Shown piece after piece: positions 19,717-29,600 of a DNA stretch of 64,000 nt. The translations under genes and the position numbers were made by a program. Every line of letters starts with the position of its first letter. Within the stretch, counting starts at the first letter, position 1. The DNA comes from JAXLWB01 sp046328715 (GTDB lineage Bacteria; Chloroflexota; Anaerolineae; Caldilineales; Caldilineaceae), in contig JAXLWB010000006.1 in assembly GCA_046328715.1 (NCBI GenBank), positions 124,001-188,000 of the forward strand, read 5' to 3'. Under the pieces are notes generated by a model. The model made no database searches. It saw only the letters and a program-made list of their open reading frames with translations, and had not been told where the DNA came from.

Positions 19717-19803
19717 AGCATAGCAAACGATCGTTATAAAACAGGGCCAATATCGTTATAAAATGGGGTGTTGATCGTTAAAAATTGAAAAAATTATCGT
19801 TAA
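19717..19803 (-). promoter_or_regulatory. SARP-type promoter P2b of the 61-aa gene (four heptamers)
   Basis: TCGTTA(T/A) units on the plus strand start at 19731, 19753, 19775 and 19797, exactly 22 bp apart. Eight bases separate the first from the -10 box TATGCT (minus strand, 19717-19722). The outermost unit contains the stop codon of the upstream small gene. The sequence TAGCAAAC beside the array is shared with the promoter at 20383. Confidence 0.8.
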
Positions 19804-20012
19804 AAATTCGGATGTAACTTATGTGAGGGGCAAAGGGGGCGAAAAGAGGGCAAGCAGGAGATTGTGAAAATGAGGGCGCGCGCAATAGGCCAGGTACAGA
19901 ACCTGGTCATTACAACAGCGGCGGCTTCCTCAACATCGATCCTGCGTGTGGCTGGGTTGAAGACGAGCGTTGCATACCACCGAAAGCGCTCATCTTCGAA
20001 CTGAGCACACAT
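19800..20012 (-). CDS. Small hypothetical protein coupled to the YRSY gene (70 aa)
   Basis: A 70-residue reading frame starting MCAQFEDERFRWYATLVFNP. Its ATG overlaps the stop of the preceding gene (TAATG), an arrangement typical of translational coupling. The N-terminal half (RWYATLVFNPATRRIDVEEA) looks protein-like; the C-terminal half is Cys/Pro-rich with a short hydrophobic stretch, and the frame ends inside the P2b operator. No family is recognised and the other small YRSY genes have no such partner, so it could also be a fortuitous extension. Confidence 0.45.
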   Translation of the reverse strand: MCAQFEDERFRWYATLVFNPATRRIDVEEAAAVVMTRFCTWPIARALIFTISCLPSFRPLCPSHKLHPNF

Positions 20013-20245
20013 TACATGGCAGGACCAGGTGAGAAAGGTTGGCGGTTGGCGTCACCGTCCTGGGTGGCGACTTGTTTGTGCAGATAAGCGAGCAGGCTCT
20101 CTACGTCAGCGAAGAGCACGGTGCTACCAGTCTGTACACATTGTGCAGATGCACGCCAGCGCCCCTCTTCATGGCTTTGCCAAAAGCGCACAAGATAAGA
20201 GCGATAGGTTTGTGTGCCTTGAAGAATGCTCGGTAAATCGTTCAT
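20012..20245 (-). CDS. Small conserved YRSY-type protein of the giant 2 unit (77 aa)
   Basis: Second member of the small family: TYRSYLVRFWQSHEEGRW, then RASAQCVQTGSTVLFADVES and LLAYLHKQ. RASAQCVQTGST is identical in the member at 32444-32668. The start is placed at the ATG at 20245 because 13 residues then precede YRSY, as in two relatives; ATG 20284 is an in-frame alternative that would put the promoter at a more typical distance. The stop overlaps the ATG of the next gene. Unlike the other members it is separated from its giant by two small genes and two further promoters. Function unknown, predicted cytosolic. Confidence 0.78.
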   Translation of the reverse strand: MNDLPSILQGTQTYRSYLVRFWQSHEEGRWRASAQCVQTGSTVLFADVESLLAYLHKQVATQDGDANRQPFSPGPAM

Positions 20246-20382
20246 GCCCTGTTCAATTTTCGTTTCAATCGCTGTGTAACGCATAGGATTCGGCAATCTG
20301 GTTCTCTACCGAGCATGTCCAATCGGCTCAGCGAGAGAGTACTCTCAACATCTTCATCGTTCACAACAGAAGTTATGCCTCT

Positions 20383-20467
20383 AGCATAGCAAACTATCGT
20401 TATAAAACAGGGGGAAAATCGTTATAAATCTCAAAAAAATCGTTATAAAATGAGGTTTTTTCGTTAA
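20383..20467 (-). promoter_or_regulatory. SARP-type promoter P2c of the YRSY/70-aa pair (four heptamers)
   Basis: TCGTTA(T/A) units start at 20397, 20419, 20440 and 20461 (22, 21, 21 bp). The first is 8 bp from the minus-strand -10 box TATGCT (20383-20388). Apart from this array, the gap 20246-20597 shows nothing recognisable. Confidence 0.8.
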
Positions 20468-20597
20468 AAATTTATCAATTCACTTGATTGAGTCTCACAA
20501 AGTGCAGCGCTGCAAATAGTTTGCAGTGGCACATAGATGCTTGGAAGCGTTGAAGTGGGAGTGGCATACTCAAGACCCTTGCCAACAGGTACAAAAA

Positions 20598-20628
20598 AGC
20601 GGGATGCAAGTGACACCTGCATCCCGCT
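20598..20628 (-). terminator. Intrinsic terminator of giant 3
   Basis: A 14-bp stem with one mismatch (AGCGGGATGCAAGT arm on the plus strand) and a 3-base loop. On the minus strand it is followed by TTTTTTGT, a classic U-tract. It is a diverged duplicate of the hairpin at 6534-6564, at a similar distance past the stop of the paralogous giant. Confidence 0.85.
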
Positions 20629-20656
20629 CCCTTTGCTTCCAGCTCACCCTTTGATA

Positions 20657-20682
20657 GGGCGACCGCAAGGGTACGCCCCTAC
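20657..20682. repeat. Dispersed palindromic element, single arm
   Basis: These 26 bases are the exact reverse complement of 6601-6626, the left arm plus start of the inner hairpin of the full element beside giant 2. The other arm is absent, so the element is truncated or has partly excised. Confidence 0.65.
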
Positions 20683-20686
20683 CGTT

Positions 20687-23600
20687 TTACCGACTAACCG
20701 CTGGCAGGAAGAGCTTACTGTTCTGCTCCTCCTCACTCGGCGCACTGCCTTCCGGCGCTAATTCCACTGGTTTACTATCCACTGTCTCACTGTCCATAGT
20801 CTCACTGCCCACCGCCTCCCCGCTGATCAACGGCAGGTAAAGCATCTGCACCACAGCCTCTTCTGTGGGTGGTGTAGAGACAACAGGCTCGACCTCCTGG
20901 ACAGTCGCTGTGCTGGCACCAGTCACAAAACGGCTGGCAAGGGTCAGCGTGCTGTTTTGGCCCCAACTGACCCAGCGTCCCATAAAGGCACCGGTGGCGA
21001 CAATGGTCTGGTCCATCTGTACGGTGCCGTTCGGTGCCAGCAGGTTGAGCTTGAGCGTGCTGTTCTGACCAATCGAGACCGCCTTCGGCGTTTCACTGAG
21101 ACCACCATTTGTACCGTTGCGGCCAGCCACATAGAAGACGATGTCTCTGGCCGTCAAACTGGTAGCTGTGGCGGCTGGAATCACCAGGCTGCCCTGGCCA
21201 ATGCTCACTCTGCCCGCCACCCGAATTTCGGTGGCTGCTTGGAAATAGAGTTTGGCATTCTGCCCAGCGCTGAAGCTGGCAAACTGATACACCCCACCCT
21301 TGAAGGTGATGGTGGCATTTTGGTTGCTGTTGAATGCCCCATAGTTGCCAGGATTGAGCGTCAGCGACCCATTCTGCGCCACATTGACTGCTGCGGTGCC
21401 TGCCGTAATGGTGGGCAGCGCAGGCAGGCTAGGCATGAACTTCAGGTTGAGCGGCGTCGCTGTCACCCCGAGCACTTTGCCATTGTTGCGCAGGCTGTTG
21501 TAGCTGAGGTTGTAGGCACTGGCATTCTGGCCCAGCGAGATCGTGTTGCCCAGCAGGTGACTGGTGGTATCCACGATTTTGCTGTTCTGACCCAGGCTGA
21601 CTTCAGCATTGTTGGACAGGAAGGGAGCAGTGCCAGTAATACGGGCACCAATATCACCACTATTGACCGTGATGCCCTGATTAAAGGCCACGCCTTCCTG
21701 CGCCAACACTACAAACTTATTCAGGTTGTAGGTCACAGTGTAGAGCGCTGTCACCGGCAGACTGATGTTGCCTATCTTATCGCTGGCAGGGCTACAGGTG
21801 GCCGTGTAGTTACCGACGCCATGGGCGTTGCCACCCTTGACCGTCATCGTTGCCGAGACTGCCACGCCCGAAGCCAGATCTACCGTATTGCAGCCCGCCG
21901 CAGGTACGTTGCCCAACGAGTAGGTTCCCCCATTTGTTACTCCAGTTACGGTCACCACTGGCGGCACGTTGTCTAGCACCACGGTCACGGTGGCGACATT
22001 GGAGTCGAGCAGACCATCGCTGGCCAGGAAGGTGAAGCGGTCGGTCAAACCATTATCCTTGTCGGGCAGGTAAGTGACATTCGGTGGAATGCCCACAAGC
22101 ACACCACGTCCTGGCGGCGTGACGATCTTGTAAATCAGCGGCTCGTTGTCGGTAGCCGTCAGCGTAATGGGAATTGCTGTGTTGGGCAGCGAGATCAGCG
22201 ACTGGCTTTGCGCAACTGGAGCCACATTGTTCACTGTCCAGACATAGCGCTCGGCAGCACCAGCCAGATTGGCATTGTTGCGCGCCCGCACCAGGAAGGT
22301 GTGTTCCCCGTTGCCCAGGTTGTTGTAGACCATGGGGCTGGTGCAGGCCGCGTAGGGGCTGCCGTCCAGCGAACACTCAAAGCTAGCCGCTCCCGTGCCG
22401 CCGACGAAGGTGAAGGTCGCCGTGCGTTCGGTGGTTGGGTGGGTCGGCTTGCCTGTGATGGTCACATCGGGTTGGCCGGCACTCACACTCCAGTTGTACG
22501 TCGCCGGAGTCAGGTCGGGCAAGCCGCGGCCGTCGATGGCACGGACCAGGAAGGTGTGGCTACCCTTGCTCAGGTCGTTGTAGATCGTCGGGCTGGCGCA
22601 GAGGGTGTAGACGCCGTTATCCAAGCTACATTCGAAGGCTGCTGCCGTGGCACTGCCGATGAAGACGAACTGCGCCGTGTTAACAGCACTGGGGTTAGCG
22701 GGGCCACTGCTAATCGTCGTATCCGGCGCATCGGCAGCCGAGAGTTGGGTCGTGATCGGCGCACTCTGTTGCGTGATCCGTCCGGCCCGGTCGATAGCGC
22801 GCACGGTGATGTTCAACGTCCGTCCTTCGGGGTCGGCGACAGGCAAGGCGACGTGCCAGGTTCCGTTGCCAAAGGTGGCATCGCTGAAGCCGTTGTTGCC
22901 TTCGCGAATCTGCACTGCCGCCAACCCGACACTGTCACTGGCGTTGCCGTGGAAGCGGAGGATGCCGCTCTGAGCCTGCCAGGTGTCGACCAGGGTCAAC
23001 GCACTGGCGTCGATGGTGACAACCGGAGCGTTCTGGTCGAGCGTGAAAACCACCGGGAAGAGCGTAGTCTGGCTGACATTATCCCAAGCTGTGGCCTGAG
23101 CGACCAGCGTATGCAGCCCTTCCGTCGCTACCGGCACATTGACCGTGCGCAGCGTGCGGGTGATGGCTGGACTTTGAGCAAAGCTGAGGGTTTGTACAAC
23201 CCCGTTGTCCAGCTTGATTGTTACCTCTTTCAACCCGGCTCCAGCTTCAGCGGCTACGGTCACGCTCAACGCGCTACCGGCAGCGACAAAGCTGTTGTTC
23301 GTCGGGTTAATGATGACGGCCAGCGGGGCAGCAGGGGCTGCTGTGGCTGAGCTTGTCGAAGCCACGGCAGCGCTGGCAACACCACCAGCGGCAGCAACAA
23401 CGACTACACCTGTCGACGTCTGGGTGCAACGGCCAAAGGCATCACAGGCACGGGCGGTGGCAGTCGGCGTCGTAGTCGTCGTCCAGAGCGTGTAGGAGAT
23501 GGCTAAACCTGTGCGCAAGGTCAGGTCGGGGAAGAGCGCCTGGAGCGCAGGATTGTTCTCGAACGAACGCACCGGTTCGGCCAGCCCTTCACCAGGGCAG

Positions 23601-26600
23601 ACAAAGCTGCTCTCGTCGAGGTTGCGATCCTGTACCGCACAGACAAAGCGCACTTCATAGCGTTGCGTGTTGTCGGCGGTGTCGACATAGGTCGCCCCGG
23701 TGGCTGTAGCGCTCATGACAACGCGCGGGTCGCGGGTATCGATCATGCCTTGCCATAGACCGGAGGTAATACTGACATTGCCCAGCAGGTCATAGCCACG
23801 CAGGTCGATCTGATAGCTGTTCTCCAACCCAGTGGGGATGGCGACGCTCCAGGTCGTCTGCGCCACGCCGGCACCGCGTTGGGACAGGGTCACAGGCAGC
23901 CATTGGCGATTAAGCTGGGCTTCCGCCTGGTCACTGGTGAGGCCGACAGGCAGGGCGGCAATCTGTTCGATTGGTGTGAAAGCGATCTCCAGTTTGTCGA
24001 GGCCGACGGTGCTGTTGATATCGCTGATGACGCCAGCGATGGTGAGGGTCTGCGTGATGACGGTGCGGGCGAGATCGACCGTACTGAGCGCGGCGACCGG
24101 ACCGCTGGCATCCAGGCGCACGACTTGTGGTGCAGCCACCGTGCGGTTACCCACACTGTCATCGACTTGGGCCGTCACCGTGTACGCACCGGTCGGGTCA
24201 AAGAGGCTGGGGTCGAGTAGGTAGTTGATACTCCAGTTGTTGCCGGTAAGGGTGGCGGCCTGTTGCGTTTGCGCCACGCCGACACCGGAGGCTTGAGTCA
24301 ACTGCACTAGGAGCGAACCGGCCTGGAGGTCGTGGTCATCGGTCGCTATACCACTGAGCGGCACTTGCCATTGGCCCGCCGCGTTTTTGGTCGGCTTGAG
24401 CGTTGTGGGGGCAGCGTTAATCGTCAGCGCCGGGGCAGTCTCGTCCACCCAAACATTGATGGACTGGCTAGCGATGCCCACATTGCCTGCAAGATCAGTG
24501 GCCCGTACGCGGACGCCGTAGATGCCGCTCGGTACATTTAGTGCGAAGCTCCAGGTGTTGGCCCCGGTGGCCAGTTGCCAGGGACCACCATTAAGACTTA
24601 CTTCCACTTTTCCGACACCAATTCCGCTGTCGTTGGCCGTGCCGCCGATGACGGTGTCTGGCGCAACGACGGCATAGTTGGGATGCGAGGTGTATTGCGC
24701 CGTCGGGGCGGCATTGTCGACGATGACTTTCAGACCGCCACTGGCCGTGATGCGACCGCCGCGCAGATCGTTTTCACGCACGGTCAGCTTGCCCCAGCGG
24801 ATATCAGCGCCGTTGTCACTGGCACCACTGGCCACACAGTATTGTTGCAGAGTGCGGTTGTAGAGCGCCGCCACTGTACTGGCAGCCAGGTCGGTGCCAA
24901 ACGCTTGCACATGGTCGATCGTCCCCTTAAAGGCGTTGCTGCCATTGTTGGCGGCACCGATCGTATAAAGGGTGCTGCGCGTCCCAAGCGTGGCGGTGCG
25001 ACTGGCCACCTGGACACCATCGACATAGAGCACGGCTATGCCGGAAAGAACGTTAAAGGTCGCCGCCACATGATGCCAGTTGTCGTCATCAATACGGGCA
25101 GTACCAGCCAATGTGCTCTGGGCCGAGGTCACCAGTTGCGGAATGCCATTCTTCAGCCCCAGATACCAGAAGGTGGTCTGGAAATTGGTGTTCGTGATGA
25201 GATAGGCATCGGGGTTGGCGTTGGGAGCAGCCTTTACCCAGAGCGCCACTGTGAAAATGTCAGCAACCTCATTGCTGCTAAAAGTCATTCGATCACCCGC
25301 CCCGTTGAACTGGGCAGCGTAGTCGGAAAGCGGAGCGTTGGGGGCACCACTCGCCCCGGGCGTTGGGCAATTGGCCGTGGTCGGGGTGAGGCCCGAACCA
25401 CACAGGGCGGTGCGCCCCAGCCCGGAGCTATCGCTAAAGCTGGTCAATGGTACCCCAGCGTTGGGCAATTCCTCAAAGCGGAACTCGGCGGCCGGAAGCG
25501 ATTGGGTCAGCGGACAGGCAAGGGCGTGGCTGACATAGCTGCTGCCGGTCGGCAGCACAAAGGGGGGTATGTTATCGACCAACGGGGTAAGATCGCTCAG
25601 ATCAGGGTTGAGCGGGTAGGCCGTCAGGTTGTACGAATAATACATGCCAACCAACCAGCCGCGACTGAGCGGATTGTAGGCGACTCTGCTCTCCAAGGAC
25701 GGGAAAAAGATCCGGCTATTACTTGCTGTCGTGCTGTCGCGCGTTGGGTAGAGCAAGACCACGGTGTCGGCGTTGGCGCCGCGATTGTAGGTCAAGATCC
25801 ACCGTTCTGTCGCACCGCCACGCGGCTCGGCCGCCAGTTGCGGGGTATAAGGGATTTCCAGCAAGTTGAGGTTGGTGGTTGTGCTGGCGTCGGTGACCAG
25901 GGTCGTCCAGCCTGTGCCCTGGAAGGCCCCGCTGCTGTTGATATCACCGGATGAGATCGTCGCCCCGTCATTGGCTTTCCAGACCACCCGATAACGGTCA
26001 CCGATCCAGGCCAGGTCATAGACTGTAGCCGGGAAGTTTCTGGAAAAGTCAGGTGTGGCAATTAATCGGAAGCTGTTGCCTCTGGCAACGCCGTCGCGAT
26101 CAAAGGCTTGCGCCACCAGATAGCGTTGGGTGCCCCGGGGGCCGCGACTGTTGTCGATGGTCGCTTCATAGAGGGCCAGGAAACTATCGCCGTCACTCGC
26201 CACTACGGGGTTGAACATTTGTAGTTTTGCTGTAGGCGAAATGGCCGGACGAGGGAAGATCAGCGGCGCTTGCACCACGCCATCGCCATTGAGCCGCGCG
26301 CCTCCCACGGTAAAGAGATCCTCTTGGGGAATGTTGATATTGAGATCAATGCGGTGGCCGGCACCCTCAAAGATCATCGTGAAGTTACTATAGTCGCCAC
26401 CGATGACAACTTCGTTGCTCCTCACCAATTCATTTTGGGCCGGAATATTCACCGGGCCATCCGATTCCCAGACCTGGATATCACTGAGGCCACAGAGGGT
26501 GCGGGTGAGCGGGAAGCCACCAGCGTTAGGACCGCGCTGCTGGCCGGCTGTCATATTGGCCGCACCGCCCGCCGCATCCCAATACCAGACTTGTTCACTA

Positions 26601-29600
26601 GTGGTACGGTCATTGGTCACGATCGTGATAAAGGGTTCAATGCCGCCACCAACGTCATCGAACGCGGTCACCACCTTAAGTGAATTGATCGTCACCGTGC
26701 GGCAATAGTCGCGTTGGTCCCAAACGGAGACGTTCGTGCCATAGGCGTTGGCGGCCAGGTCTGTGCCGGAGTTGCTGCGGGGGAAGTAACTGGTGTTGTT
26801 GACGAGAGCACCGCTGGCCAAGACCGTGCTGGCACCCGTGGTCAGGTTGTAGCCACGCACATCACCATTGAGGATGAAGGTGGGGTTAAGCACGACCGAA
26901 CTGAGCAGATAGCTGTCGGCGCGGTCGCGAGCGGGCAGCAGGGCGCTGCTGCGGGCGGTCAAGGGCGGCGTAAAACCGCTCAGCGCGGCGCCGGTTGTGA
27001 CCGGCTCCACGACCCACGGCAAGCCACTTTTGCGTTGTAGGCGTGCGCTTGCGGTGCTGAGCAGGTCAAGCGTCCCCAAAGCGCCGTTAGGCAATGCTGT
27101 GAAGTTGATCGCCTGCGTCACCGTCTGGCTGCCGCTAAAGGTGAGCGTATTGAAGGGCAGTGCGGCTGGCGCTGGGGTGAAATTTTGGTTGGCTGGCACG
27201 GTTACTTCCAACATACCCGGCTCCACTGGGACATTGGCCACAACCGTCGTCGTGTAAGTGAGCTGTTGGTTCGGCCCGATATAACCACTGAGTGCGCTGC
27301 TTTCGGTCAAGACGGCCAGCGGTGGCGTGTTGGGCACGGTCGGGTGGTAGGGCACGCCTTGGTCGTCCAGCGGGCTAGCGCTAGCGGCCAGATCCTTCTC
27401 GGCCTGGTCACTGATACCATCCTTATCAGTATCCGCGCGATAGGGGTCGGAAGAGACCCAGACTGTACGGGTCGGATTGCTGTTGATCGTCACCTGCCAA
27501 CCACCAGCCCAGGTATTGGTCAGTTTGCCATTGGCGTCATAGACCTGATGGCGGATTTCAACGCCGTCGGTCAGACCATCGTTGTCCGTATCCGCGACGA
27601 GCGGATTGGTACCGAGCTCAGCCTCTTGTTTATCCGTCAGCCCGTCGCCATCGGTATCGCGCAGGATCGGCGAATAGCCAACGCCAACCGCTCGCTGGTC
27701 GAGTTCAAAGCGGTCGCTCAACCCATCGCCATCCGCATCCCACGTACTATCGTTGGGGTCTAAGCCATTGACGGCGGCGCTGCGCAACCCGTCGCCATCC
27801 GCATCGGCGAGGGCTGGGAGGCGCGCATCCCAGCTTTGGCCCAGCCCGCTATTGGGCTTGTTGCCTAGGGCCAGGAATTCGGTCAAGGTGTTGGGCAGCA
27901 CATCATACTTGAGCATGGTGAAGGGCATCGTGTTGCTATTTTCCAACTCGCGGGGATAGCAGACAGGAATCAGCACGGGTGTCCCGGGAATCCAGAGCGT
28001 CCAACATTCATAGGCCGGGATGGCAAAGTTCATGGTCAGGCTAAAGGGCACCGTACTGTTGATGCCTTGGACCAGCGGGATGTTGGTCAGCGGCGCCGGA
28101 TCGGTGGTCGCCACCCCGCGATACATAGGGGTCAGCACGTATTTGTGGTCTTCGCGCACATCCTGCCAGGCACCCGGCATCTGATTGAGATCAACCGCCT
28201 GGTTGACCGCAGCACCCTGGCTTAGCCCGTATTTGAAGGTGCTGGTGCGCAGGTTGTCGGGCGAATAGAGCCAGAGATAGAGGTTAATCAGCAGCCCATT
28301 GGCCGGATCAGGGTCTTTGTGGACCACGGTCGTCGTCACTGGCAGCGTCAACGTGAGCTTGTTGGCCGGTACATAGCCTTTGGTGGGGTCAGTCAACGTG
28401 AGATGGGGAGAGCCAGTGACCATGAGATCGGACCGACTCGTGTTGATCATCGGCTCGTAGTTGTAGAGGAAGTAGGCCAAGACTTTAGTGGCGCTGGTCG
28501 TCAGTGAGAAACAGGCACCGCCATAGAAATTGCCTTGGAAACGCAGTGCGCTTACCCCCAATTCACAGATCAGGTTGAAGAGTGTATCGATCGCGGTGAT
28601 GATGCCGACGATGATCGTGCCGATGACGGTGACGCTGAGCACCGCCAGCAGCACCGTTACTATGGTGGCGGCCACCGCCTCAAAGAAAGCTTTGTTTATT
28701 TGTGGGCTACCAGCGGTATAGCCGCTGGCGGCAGCGCCACCGATAAAAAAGCCCCAAATCAGGCCAAGGCTGATGGCCAAACCCACTATGCCACCGACTT
28801 TTTGCCAGCTTTCAATGAGAGTTGATTTTGTGAGTATTTTGCCCCAATTTGTTTTTACGACTGTACCATCTGGTAGCGGCACTACTGATTGGACAGAATA
28901 GACTATCGTTGCTACGGGTAAGATAACATTAGTCAGTGTGGTGGTAGCTACGGCCACCACACCAAGGACGGTGCGGGCGGTGACGTTAAGGTCAGGCACG
29001 GCGCTTAAGGCCGTGGTGACCGCCGCTAGCACGCCGCCGGCAACACCAATCACGCTTAGACGCGCCATGCGGATTTGGAGCATCTCCCGCGGTGCTATCT
29101 GAGAGAGGCGCACCTTCGTGACAGGCTTCTTCGGCCCGCCTAAGCCGTTATCGATGTGCAAGTTGTTAGTCTCGATATCTACCTCGACCCGTAATTGTGC
29201 ATAGCTTTTCCCAATTACCTCAAGTAGATTCTCAAAGGATGAAGATAGCCGCGTGTAATAATCTACCCTACCCGCCGTGTTAAAGAATAGTACCCGCTGC
29301 ATCGTTTGTGTCATCAATAGCGGGACAGGGGCCAAACTGTTCAACCCGGCCCGTACTCTAGTGGCAGTCTCGCTCTCGCTCTCCAACCGATATTTGCTGG
29401 AGATCACCGCAGGGCCTTCCTGGACAGTGACGCCATACCCGGCAGTCAGGCTCGCATAGTAGCCCATGGTCAGCACCATCCGCCCCGCGGCTTCATTGGG
29501 GCCGACATCGGTCGGTAAGCGCGGGGCGCTGGCATAGCGCGCCTCGATCACGTCGGCATACTCATCACTGGTGCAAGGGCGCCAGGCAACATTGTTGCCG

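Noticed and set aside
19214..20467. Regular short repeats considered as a CRISPR array
   Set aside because: The units are 7-11 bp with 11-15-bp intervals that are not unique spacers, they occur in short promoter-linked clusters, and no cas gene is present.
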